Below the pieces are notes generated by a model. It did not search any database. It was given only the letters and a program-made list of their open reading frames with translations, and was not told where the DNA came from. Made by a program: the position numbers and the translations under genes. 64,000 bases of DNA from Miscanthus floridulus (lineage: Eukaryota > Streptophyta > Magnoliopsida > Poales > Poaceae): contig NC_089588.1 of NCBI RefSeq assembly GCF_019320115.1, positions 112,840,733-112,904,732 of the forward strand, given 5' to 3'. This document shows positions 49,192 to 59,880 of this stretch, piece by piece (the stretch's first letter is position 1; the number at the start of each line of letters is the position of its first letter).

Positions 49192-52174
49192 GTACCCTAG
49201 GCATAAGCAGGACCAACCCATCACCCACCTATCAAGGGGTCCAGGTGCCCGTCCAAACTTGGACTCCTAGCCCCCGCTTCTAAGTCCCGAACTTAGTGCG
49301 GTGCAAGGACCTCCACCATCCCCGTCTCCAATCTGTCGATCTAGAAAGAGTCAGAACCCACGATAAGAGAGCAACAAGTCTTCCCTACGCCCATACCCAA
49401 GTATGTGCTCGGGATAATAAGTCTGCGACTTGCCGAGCGTCCAATGCAACGGTCGGTCCTCAACCAACACAGATAGGGAAAAAGTGTAACCAAGCTATGC
49501 CCTGTTGGCCGCAGGACACAACCTCTTACACCCACCAATACCCAAACCATATTCCTGCCCGGTCACAATTTTCCTTTCCATCATTTTATCATGAGTGATC
49601 ATAATTATCACCTATTTGTGAATAGTGGTAGGTTACTCACGCTTCCGAAATCCTGAGCATAGCAGCTACTTGACCTATACTAGTAGGACTCATAGGTAGA
49701 TATATTTATGCATGTAGTTTCCATAAAATGCATGTAACATAAATGCACATCATATATATATATATATTCAGTGATCATAAAATATGGGTTATGCACCGGG
49801 ACTTGCCTTGGGCAGGCGGTGGGTCAACAAAGTCAACAACGAATGGCCCTAGGGCTCCCTCCTGCATGAGGATATCCTCCTCATACTCCTCAATGACCTC
49901 CTCGTAGTTCTATTCATCCATAGGCACAAACTCTACCAACTCATGATCTACATGCATGAAATGGTGATGCAACACTTAGTAATATAGCAACAGCAACTCT
50001 TAAAATCCAAATACATCTATCAAGCTACTAAGCTAGTTCTATCGACTAAGGTTCTAAGTTACCTACTGTTACCACTATAAGTATGAAGCATGACATATAT
50101 TATCTTAGCAACTAAAGGTATTCTTACTCTTAATACCGATTTACTCTATATATGATAAAACAGGGAGTAATAGCTATTCTATTTATTGACCTACTCTAGG
50201 GCTACAAAAATTACAGGGAGTACATAATAATCTAATGAACCTACTGTAGAAATCTCATGGCTAAAGCTATCATCAATTTGCCACAAAAATTCCTACAAAT
50301 ATTAAGATAAATAATACTAAGCTTTCTAAATTGAATTTATGAACCTATTATTATCATAGCTAACTATAAACTAACTACACCAACTGATAGATAGCCTTTA
50401 CTAATTCACTGGAAAAATGAAAAATCAATTTCCACCGCGTGGCCCAAAGCGCGAGTGGCTCGGCCCACTCAGGCGCAACGTGCGTGCGCATGCGACGCAT
50501 GGCGCGGCCCAGTACGCGCGACAATGGCCCGCGATGGTTAGAACTCGCGCGCTGGTCATCATGCAAAAACACCCCTGGCCTACCCGATAATCGTGCGAGC
50601 ACTCATAGCACTATTCCACCAGTCTGCTATCTTACACTTAAGCCCTTCCCCCTTTCCATCTTTACCACGGCCATACCCTCGGCCCCCCGCATGCACCGGC
50701 ACGGCGGCGCTGGCACCGGGTGGTTACGTCGGTGAGACCAGCCCTTACCCACCCTATATACAGAGCTAATACCTTACTAGGCTTAAACGCGAAGCACTGG
50801 GCAAAGGAAGCGTGAGCTAGGATGTCGTAGTAAGGCCAGACCACGGTGGCGGAGCTCCTACACTAAAAACGATGACGTTCTAGTGAGCTACAACAACGCC
50901 GAAGAACTTGGGGTAGAGAGTGAGCTCAAGGAACTCACCACGGAGATAGACAATGCAGTGGTTCGGCTGAAGGCAGCCCAAGCTGAGCTGGCCGCGTGCG
51001 CATGGACAGTATGGTGGGGCACGGCGGTGGCAAGTCTGCGTTCAGGCTGGCTAGGCGGTGGTAGTGATTAGGCAAAGGTGCGCCGGGTGACGAGCATGTG
51101 GAGGCAAAGTTGGCAGTGTAACGAATTGATGTGAGTAGCACTGGATGGGGTGCTTTGCCTATGACGTGTGCTGCGATGGTCTTAACAACCCGATGAGAGG
51201 AAAACTCCAAATTGGAGTAAGGCACGGTGAGGCTCACTGCAAGCTGGGGTCGGGTGGTTGGCTGACTACATGATGGAGCCACAGACAGGGTTAATTGGAC
51301 CGAGGTGCCTCCATTGACCCGAAATGAGAGGCACGGGTCCGGCGACCACGACAACAGAGGAACAGGGGAAGATAGGCGTGACTTGGCTCATCGCTGCCAT
51401 GGCAGGACGTGGCTATCAATTCAGTGCACAATCGCATATGGCTATAGGGCGATGGGGAAATGGCCAACGCGCTCAAGACGATGGGTCGCATGGCCATAAA
51501 CCGCAAACCGACGGTGGCGGCTCGGCCCTACGCGCCATAGTGGATGGCGCTGGTTTGAGGAGGCAGTAGCGCAGAGTTGTCGAGTGCTGATGTGATGGCA
51601 AGGGTAGGTGGCAATCCCTCATGTGGCAAGGTGACATGCGGGTAGAGCCAAGTGTGGCCACGCGTGCACGGTATCGCTAGGCGAGCGCAAGGCGACAGAG
51701 CGGCCAGGCGGACGCGATGGCGGTGGCAGAGCGCACGCGGGTGACTTCGCAAAAGAGCCACGGCTAGCAATAAAAATTCCCAAACTTAGCCTCGTCACAC
51801 CGTTTTCTAACAAGAAATTTGGTTACTCTCGCTTGAATTTGCGTCAACTTCGATTTCCATGTTGCCCACCATGCTAGCTAGTGACTCCCATTCTTGGCCG
51901 CAAGTATTTCACCATCACCTACGAAGTTCATACTACAAACTTTACTAAAGTTTCGCATATGCGTTCTATAGCATTTTCATTCAATAAAAATTCATTTAGA
52001 ACCCTAAGTGATACAACGCGATATGAAATATAGCATTCGTTTCGTGTTTCCGATGAACATTTCAAGTTCCGTATATTGCTTTACACCCTATATTACACAC
52101 ATTTACACATAAGTATGATGCTCATGCAGTGTCTTAGTAAAAGACTGTACAGTGTAACACCGAGGGTGTTACAT
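49192..52174 (-). repeat. Element B truncated LTR (5' LTR in element sense)
   Basis: It aligns with 42568-46010 but lacks the first 730 bp, including the hairpin module. It also lacks about 430 bp matching 45178-45608 and has about 90 extra bp near 50720-50810. A (TA)n run lies at about 49753-49767. It ends GGGTGTTACA next to TAAAC. Confidence 0.9.
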
Positions 52175-53042
52175 AAACCTTGCTAGCTTGTCATTTTCAT
52201 AGAGGATGTTATACATGTCCAAATGGTATGAAATTTTCATAGTAGTCTATTGTGAGAACTAGGAAGCTACTATAATTTTATGAGAATATATTGTGCACAT
52301 TTGGTATATGTTTGTTAATTCCCCTAATTATCTATTTAAATTAATAAAGGCATTTAAATAAATAAATTGTGCTTGACCATGATGTTTTCTATGGTGCTTG
52401 TGATGCATATGAACTGTTGATGTTAATAGTAAGGCTTAGAAGCAATTGGTTGTATGCAACTAATTAATTATTGCTCTATAATTCAAATAAATGGTTGCAT
52501 GTATAGTTTTTGTTGAATGGATAATTTGATGTTGATAATGGTCTTTCCTATAAAACTTGTTAATAACAAAGTTGTAGATAACTTACTGATCTACCTTGTG
52601 TTAAATTTTCATAGTCATAGGCCTTAGGGATTAAGAGTTTTGGCTGTTAGAAGTATGCTGTCCGAAATGTTTACTTCCTGGACAGATTTGATTGACTGAA
52701 TTGTTTGACCTAGATAACTATTGAATCACATCACGGGTATTAAAAGAAAGTTGTAGAAAATTTCATAAGCTTTCCAGAGTGTCCACAACCATATGATTTT
52801 GATGTATATAACTTCAGTTATGGTTAAAACATATAGCTGCTATCTTGTAGTCCAGAGAATAGCTTACTGAAGTATTTGCTTAAGTAATAGAGAAGAGATA
52901 TGCACCTACTCAGTAGAATATGATGCACTTGTTATTACCTTAATACCATGCTATTGAAAATACTTATGAGGATGCATTCATCATATTTTATCATATTATA
53001 CGTGTCATCATACATGCATTCGCGATATCTTATTCCGTGCTC

Positions 53043-53171
53043 ATGCATATAGGATCGACCGACGAGATAACGTTGTTGGAATTCAACGAAGAAGAGGAAG
53101 GGGATCAGCAGAAGACTCCTCAAGCCACAACTCCCGAAGAAGAGGAGCAGACTCTAAAAGAGCTCCCTTAG
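53043..53171 (+). other. Short acidic ORF in LTR leader (element C)
   Basis: A 42-codon ORF begins MHIGSTDEITLLEFNEEEEG and later has a PEEEE run, ending 30 bp before the conserved GCAAGCCCCG block (53201-53220). Like the element B ORF, it starts MH and is rich in glutamate. It is a candidate leader peptide or upstream ORF. Confidence 0.4.
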
Positions 53172-54225
53172 TACCCTGATCACTGACCCACCTCTTTCCT
53201 CCAATGCAAGCCCCGAGCATTCTAAGTCTCTCATGTTTTATAAAATACTACTTGAGTCCTTTATGTTTGATGCATTAGGTTATAAGAGTTGACTCAAACA
53301 CTTGATGCATAGAACTACCTTGTCCAGTTACATATATCCTTTAACCCTATGTAGGTCTAGGATCGAATATATGCTTAGTCATGCTTAGACCGGTAGAAGT
53401 CGGGTGATTTCTGTCACCTGCGAGATATAGGTGGATACCGAAGCACTGATTGGCTATATTTGCTATCATGGAAAAAGAACCATGGGGTAATGTAAATGGA
53501 GGCTAAGCGGAGTCTATGTGTAGGTTGACTCATGTGATTCTGTCTGTGCCGATTAAGGACTGTGCTGTTGTTAGCACTTCTGACAAGATTGAACACATGA
53601 CTATCACTTAGCTGGCCGGATAACTCGTTCTGACCGCGAAGCCTAAGTAGCTCAACTCAGGCCAGGCCCCACTCTGTTAGAGTGCACACTCTAGATGGTA
53701 GTAAGGATGTGCGGGGAGCCAGTCATGAGCCCAAGGGCAGGGTAGGCCCTGATCATCCTGGCAGCTGATTGTCCCTTATTGTGCGGCGCTGGGAGAACCC
53801 ATGAAATGTGGACTTGAGTTGTACCAAAGGTGACCTAAGGTGACCGTTGATCTGGTCTGCCTAGGTTTGTGTTAGGAATAAATTCCTAGCTGGTTGAAAT
53901 CGATTCGAATCGCATCTCTCCCGGATAGTGAGAAACTTGGCTAGTCCCAACATCGTAGTAATTGTATTATGGAATGTGATGGTTCAGATAAACTATGGAA
54001 TTACTACACCGGCTATGGTTACTATTGTATGCTATCAAATGATATACCACATGTTTGGCATAGGATAGTTGCTAATCTAGAGATGAATAGCTATAATTAA
54101 CTTGATGACCAAAGTATAATTGTATAACTGAGTTAATCGCTTTTTATGCAAAATATTGTCAAGCTACCTCCACTTATAAAGCCTTGCATAATCCTTGGAG
54201 TCAATTTATTTCTGGTTTATGATGG

Positions 54226-54279
54226 GTAAGTCTAGCTGAGTACCTTCTCGTACTTAGGGTTTTATTCCCATTGTTGCAG
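54226..54279 (+). other. Conserved LTR hairpin module (element C)
   Basis: GTAAGT (54226-54231) is followed by CTGAGTAC-N6-GTACTTAG (54236-54257; one G-U pair), then GGGTTTTATTCCC and TTGTTGCAG (54271-54279). It sits 438 bp before the LTR end. The upstream 45 bp closely match element D. Confidence 0.85.
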
Positions 54280-54717
54280 ATGGTACAGTTTATCACGGCT
54301 ATTGCAAGAACTGCTTCTATCCCTGCCGTGGATGAGGAGTGAGCCCTAGGGCAGGCATCTTTAATAATCCTTCTTATATGCTTTTGTGGATTGTGATCAT
54401 GAGTTGGCACTGTATTTGAACTATGTTGACAAATGCTAGTTTCGAACTTTAATTTGCTTCCGCTACTATCTATCGAACTTGGTTTGTAATAACCTTATTT
54501 CGTACTCTGATGAATGAACTAGTATCTGTGAACTTTATGTAACATGTGACATGTATGTTGAATCATGTACGATCTTGGTTGTATGTGGATCGTTATCGAG
54601 ACCCAGTCGTGGTACTCGACTGGACTACCGGGTTTATATGGGCTCAAGTATGACAGTGCGACCACTTGCGGGCTACCATTGTACTTGTGCTCTTATAAAT
54701 TGGTCGGTTCTGCGACA

Positions 54718-54735
54718 GCTGGCATCAGAGCAAGA
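54718..54735 (+). other. Primer-binding site of element C
   Basis: TGGCATCAGAGCAAG starts two bases after the LTR and differs by one base from the complement of the initiator-methionine tRNA 3' end (TGGTATCAGAGC). It primes minus-strand DNA synthesis. Confidence 0.85.
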
Positions 54736-55529
54736 TTCAACATTAATTGCCACATGTGTATTTAAAACAAAGGTTTTTGTTTTCCAAAACCAGTTTCTAG
54801 CAACTAATAGCTATATAAATAGGTATTTGAAACCTAGAGTTGAAATCTAAAGTGTGCCAGTGATCACTTCCTTTATGCCCAGTTAAGGACTCTTAGGTGG
54901 CTATTTAAGTACTAACTGGGGGTTTTACTTTCGTCAGTCCATACGGCGTGCTATTGTATGGATGCCATTCACTTGAGTGGTAATGTATGGATCAAATGCC
55001 TCTACGCCAAGGTAAGAAGGTAAGTTGATGAGTGGCATGACCGCAAGATGTGAGCGTGCGGTCGGGGAGAGCTAGCTTTGATACGGCTGTGTATGCATGC
55101 TTGCATGTGTGTATGGTGCGTATTTAATTGTGGGTAATAAATTGTCATCGGGTAGCTTTGATACGGAAGTATATGTATGGGTATACATATATGGAAGTAT
55201 TTAGATTACAACCTAGAGCCCAGATTTACATTCTGCATATATAATTGTGGGGTTGGGCTGAAATGAAATTCTTGTGCAGGTACACTAACAGCGAAACATG
55301 TAGCCCGACTAGCTACGCTATATATGAGAGAACGTATGTATGCCACCTATGTATGTCGTTAGAAATAATTTTTCCTAAGTTTGTAAGGACGTACGAAATG
55401 TGCATGCATCATGATAAATCATTATTCAATACTTGCATTGTTCCTCCCCTTATAGATCTCTTACTCGGTTATGTAACTCTTATCCATTATGACTTTGTCT
55501 CATGAGAGTTGCACATGTTGTTGGTACAG
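54736..55529 (+). other. Element C leader between PBS and first ORF
   Basis: The AT-rich, non-coding leader contains several ATGs with short frames. GTTGGTACAG lies directly before the ATG of the extra ORF and could serve as a splice acceptor, but this is only a suggestion. Confidence 0.5.
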
Positions 55530-56594
55530 ATGGCAGCACCGGCTGGAAGTGAGAGTTTCCTATTGATGTTTGGAACTCCTGCCCTGCTTTGGAGAGTCTT
55601 GCACTATGCGGGGTATTATGAACTGCCCCTCTATTACTGGAATGAAGTATACCTAGAGGGACAACCATGGTATGAAGTACGGCTGACCATACTAGCTCAT
55701 ACCAAGCACCCTTCTGGCAGGAATGGAAGGCAGAATCTGAAGGAAGAACTCCTTGGGAGGCTGCCCAAGTAGTAGCCTTCGAGGTACTGAGTCAGATTTG
55801 TCAGCAGCATGGGGATGAGCTTACTGGCAGTGCTGCTGGTATTTTTCCTCAGGTGGATCCATCCAAAGTAATATGGGCATAGCGCAATCACAATGTGTTG
55901 ATCCAAGATCGGGTTGAGCGGGCAGATAGTTCTAGTCCTGCTATGAGCGCCATATTTGTAGTAATGAAGATGTTCTACACTCGTTAGGACACCAGGGACT
56001 TCTATCCGGAGTCCTATACCACTTGCATGGATAAGCTCATGAGAGCTGAAGCTACACAACGTAAGCTCAAGAAGCGTGTGCGCAAGCACAAGAAGGCAGC
56101 AAGTGAGGCTCGATGGGAAACTGATCAAGCATATGTAGCTTTGGAAATCTCCACAACCAAATGGAGCAAGTTGATCAATAGAGAGCTGCCACCCAAGAGG
56201 CAAGAGCAGATGATCAAGCAATGTTAGCAGGACTGCGGGAGTAGCTGGAGGCCGCCCGTGCCAAGGTGTCCATAGCTACGCCCCAGTGTATCCTAGCAAA
56301 CAACCATGCAGCTATGGCAGAAGCAGAACGAGATAGGACCCATGCCATGAGCAGTCTAGCAGGACCATGTTGAGAGGGACTTGCGCCAGTAGCTTGCATA
56401 GACCTAGAATGTAGTGGTTGATCTTCAGCATGAGGTGCATTTTCTGAACAACCAACTGCACCCGATCCTTGATGAGGAAGAAGAAGATCCAGAGATGTTA
56501 GTTGAAGATGACGGCTGGGACGAAGAAGAAGTGGAGCTAGAGAATGAGGATGATCCTATCTCCGACCTCGATAGCGATCATAATGAAGATTAGA
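55530..56594 (+). pseudogene. Extra ORF upstream of gag in element C (coiled-coil, acidic tail)
   Basis: About 350 codons can be followed through at least two frameshifts and several stops. The N-terminal part is rich in aromatic residues (LHYAGYYELPLYYWNEVYLE). The middle is basic and helical (RKLKKRVRKHKKAASEARWE) and likely a coiled coil. The C terminus is very acidic (EDDGWDEEE-like, then DDPISDLDSD). It resembles none of the standard Gag or Pol domains and lies where such elements normally have only leader. A role in RNA binding or particle assembly is possible, but the function is unknown. Confidence 0.55.
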
Positions 56595-56965
56595 ATCGCC
56601 TAGTGACTAGTTAAAGCGCTAGATGTATCCCTACTATTTATGTAATGGACTTGTAGTTGAAGTTTGGTAATTGTGATTTGACTTTCATGTAATATTGGCA
56701 CTTTGCATGTTATTTCACGATTGGGTTGAACTTTAATGAAATTCTAGTTTCGTTTTACTGGTGATTATGACTTGTATGTTAACGCGCTGCGAGCCCGATA
56801 AGTGATCAAATTGGTGATGTCATGTTGCGAGAATGAATTATTATGCCTCTGTTTTATTGTATGAATTTAAGATTCTCTCTAGTAATTTCAGTTTGGCATG
56901 ATTATACAATTCATCTGTAATCTCTTGACATCATCCAATAATCACTTATTGTTGCAACTTTGCAG
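56595..56965 (+). other. Spacer between extra ORF and gag in element C
   Basis: This is an AT-rich non-coding sequence of about 370 bp. It ends in TTGCAACTTTGCAG immediately before the gag ATG, a good match to a plant 3' splice site. Gag may therefore be expressed from a spliced RNA. Confidence 0.45.
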
Positions 56966-58050
56966 ATGACTCACACTCGTGCTGGAGCAGGTCAGCAGCC
57001 AAGAGGGCAATGACGGTGACTTACCACCACCGCCACCACCGTCTGCTAATGAATTCTTTGCCCAATTCCTGGGAAGTCAGAGAACTATGGAGGAAAGCCC
57101 TGCGCCTCATTGTGCTAGAACATGGCTCACGCCCTGCAGCAACAACAGGGGCCTAAGCTGAATTAGTACAGCTCTTTCAAGGATTTCCTAGACACCAAGC
57201 CTCCTATCTTCAAGGTGGCCGAAGAACCGCTCTAGGCGAATGAATGGCTCAACACTATTGAGCAAAAGTTCCATCTACTTGAGGGTCACAGGAACATCAG
57301 AAGGTAGAATATGCATCCCATCAGCTGCAGGGACCGGCCTAGGATATGGTGGACCCATTTCCTGTCCTCTTTACCTACCAATGCACTAGGTCACATGGGA
57401 GCAATTCAAGTTAGCCTTTAGGGGACATCACATTCCCCTAGGGCTGATGCGCATGAAGGCAGCTGAGTTTATGTGACTCACACAAGGGACCAAGACCCTT
57501 ACTGAAGTACATGCATGCTTTCAACAATCTATCCATTATGCCCCAGGTTTTGTGGATACAGAAGAAAAAAGATCGAAAGCTTCAAGAGAGGTCTTGGCAC
57601 TAAGCTGATGAAAACTATGGCCAACTCAAGGTGCACCACATACAACGAGTTCATTAGTGATGCCTTGACTCAGGAGAACCACAACAATCTACATGCGGCA
57701 GCAAAGGGCCGTAAGAGGGCAGCTGAGGCAGGCGCCTTAGGGTCTTCTCAGTCCAGAGCTCTAGTGGCAGCTAGGCCATAGTTTCGACCACCAGCGCCCA
57801 AGTTTAGGCCTCCTCCACCAAAAGCTCAGACCAACCAACCTCAGAAGGTGTTTCGTAAGGCATTCACCATTGCCTTACCCTAAGGGGAATGGAGGGCAAG
57901 GAAGCTCAGCAGGACCCAAGAGCAATCAACCATGCTTCAACTATAATCAAGTGGGTCATTAGGGCCAAGGAATGCCCCCATCCTAAGAAGAACAACAATC
58001 AGAACCAGAGCAATCTAGAGATAGGCAAATCCTAAGCACGTCCTGGATAC
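56966..58050 (+). pseudogene. Element C gag, degenerate
   Basis: The frame opens MTHTRAGAGQQPRGQ. Capsid landmarks follow: ANEWLNTIEQKFHLLEG, then ESFKRGLGTKLMKTMANSRC and TTYNEFISDALTQENHNNLH. The zinc knuckle near 57935 reads CFNYNQVGH, with Tyr replacing the second Cys, and is followed by a stop. Several frameshifts and TAG codons are present. Confidence 0.85.
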
Positions 58051-58079
58051 GTGCACTACACTAGTTGTTGAAGAGGTTC

Positions 58080-58490
58080 CTACAGGAGAGGTTGTCACCG
58101 CTGGTATGTTTCTTGTTAACAAACATCCTGCCATTGTTTTATTTGATTCTGGAGCTTCTTATTCATTTATGAGCCAAGCATTTGCATCTAGATATGATCA
58201 GAAAGTAATTGAGGTAAGCAAGGGTGGTTATAGTATAAGTTCAGCTGGGGCTACTATCTCTACTAAATAAGATAGTCAGAAATGTGCTCATCTCTATACA
58301 AGAGAGGGAGTATACGATGGATCTGATAGTATTGCCCGGATTATCTATAGATGTGATCTTAGGCATGAAGTGGATGAGTGATCATGGTGTTCTCATTGAC
58401 ACTAGCACTCATACCATTATGTTGAGAGAACCAAGGGAGGTAATGCTTTTCTAGTACCACTTTCCTAAATTTTGAACTCCAAAACTTGTC
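58080..58490 (+). pseudogene. Element C aspartic protease, degenerate
   Basis: HPAIVLFDSGASYSFMSQAF contains the DSGAS active site. DLIVLPGLSIDVILGMKWM-type sequence follows after a frameshift near 58270. The catalytic residues are intact, but the frame is not. Confidence 0.85.
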
Positions 58491-58519
58491 TTGTGCTATC
58501 CAAGCCACTACCCTTTGTG

Positions 58520-59410
58520 ATATTCCAGTGGTTTGTGAGTTTCCTGATGTATTCCCTAGATGAGTTACCAGGTTTACCACCTGATAGGGATGTGGAATTT
58601 AAGATTGAGTTAGTGCCAGGTACGGCACCTATCTCAAGGAAGACCCTATAGGATGCCACCAAATGAGTTAGCTGAACTTAAAATTCAGTTACAAGAACTA
58701 TTGGACAAAGGTCTCATTCAACCTAGTTAGTCTCCATGGGGATGTCCAGCATTGTTTGTAAAGAAGAAGGACAAGTCCTTGAGAATGTGTGTGGATTATA
58801 GGCCACTTAATGCTGTGACCATCAAAAACAAGTATCCTTTGCCTCGTATCGATATCTTGTTCGATCAGTTGGCAAAAGCAAAGGTATTCTCCAAGATTGA
58901 CTTGAGGTCAGGCTATCATCAGATAAAGATCAGGCCAGAGGATATACCTAAAACAGCTTTCTCCACTAGGTACGGCTTGTATGAGTAATTGGTCATATCT
59001 TTCGGACTGATGAATGCTCCTACCTACTTCATGTACTTGATGAATTCGGTATTCATGCCCAAGCTCGACAAGTTCGTGGTTGTGTTTATCGATGATATCT
59101 TGATTTATTCAGAGAATGAGGTAGATCATGTAGAGCATCTAAGAATTGTTCTATCTAGATTGAGGGAACATAAGTTATATGCCAAGTTTAGCAAATAGTG
59201 AATTTTGGTTGAGCAAAGTACCTTTCTTGGGTCACATCTTATCGAGAGATGGAATATCTGTAGACCCATCTAAAGTACAAGAGGTCATGGATTGGAAGGC
59301 CTGACTTTCGGTTCATGAAGTTTGGAGTTTTCTAGGGTTAGCAGGTTACTATCAGTCATTTCATTCTAGATTTCTCCAAGATAGCTAAGCCCATGACTAG
59401 ACTCCTTCAG
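58520..59410 (+). pseudogene. Element C reverse transcriptase, degenerate
   Basis: Blocks seen are [60 protein letters not shown] and the catalytic [11 protein letters not shown]. Breaks include a TAA after RYGLYE (58986) and a frameshift at about 59195. The motifs assign the element to the Tekay/Del group of chromoviruses. Confidence 0.92.
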
Positions 59411-59414
59411 AAAG

Positions 59415-59880
59415 ATGAAAAGTTTCAGTTGGACACTAGAGTGTGAAGCAGCTTTTCACACCCTAAGGACCCTGTTAACTACAGCTCCTGTTTTAGCACA
59501 ACCCGACATTGAAAAGCCTTTCGATGTGTTCTATGATGCATCGGGTATAGGTTTGGGGTGTGTGCTCATGCAAGAAGGAAGAGTTATTGCCTATGCTTCT
59601 CGACAGTTGAGAAAGCATGAAGTCAATTACCCTATGCATGATTTAGAGCTTGCAAGCAGTGGTTCATGCATTAAAGATATGGAGACATTATTTGTTGGGC
59701 AACGTATGTCACTATATATACTGACCACAAAAGTCTCAAATATATCTTCACTCAACCTGAGCTGAACATGAGACAGCGAAGATGGTTAGAGCTGATCAAG
59801 GACTACAATTTGGAAGTGCACTACCATCCAGGAAAAGCCAATGTTGTAGCAGATGCACTTAGTCGGAAATCTCATTGCAA
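59415..59880 (+). pseudogene. Element C RNase H, degenerate
   Basis: [20 protein letters not shown] and YASRQLRKHEVNYPMHDLEL are followed, after a frameshift near 59655, by [20 protein letters not shown] and ADALSRKSH. Confidence 0.88.

Larger units (their letters stand above)
41838..52174 (-). mobile_element. Chromovirus (element B) nested in the C LTR, gag and PBS deleted
   Basis: Perfect TAAAC duplications (41833-41837 and 52175-52179) flank the element, and the empty site is visible in the C 3' LTR near 63718. Read on the minus strand, it has a truncated 5' LTR, protease, RT, RNase H, integrase, chromodomain, polypurine tract and a full 3' LTR. A deletion joins protease directly to the LTR at 49192, removing gag, the primer-binding site and about 730 bp of LTR. 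It cannot be autonomous. Confidence 0.92.
52180..54717 (+). repeat. Element C 5' LTR, part 2
   Basis: It continues the C LTR after element B; the first 280 bp match 63723-64000. It ends GGTTCTGCGACA two bases before the primer-binding site. The reconstructed LTR is about 4.8 kb. The short acidic ORF, the GCAAGCCCCG block and the hairpin module are all here, in that order. Confidence 0.9.

Noticed and set aside
42568..52174. Apparent 3-kb segmental duplication (42.6-46.0 kb and 49.2-52.2 kb)
   Set aside because: The two copies are the LTR pair of element B, bounded by TGTTACA ends, polymerase sequence between them and TAAAC target duplications.
54226..54279. The 54-bp LTR module as a conventional intron
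   Set aside because: It is shorter than normal plant introns, and element B has lost the GT while keeping the hairpin; structure is the better-supported signal, so splicing is only a hypothesis.
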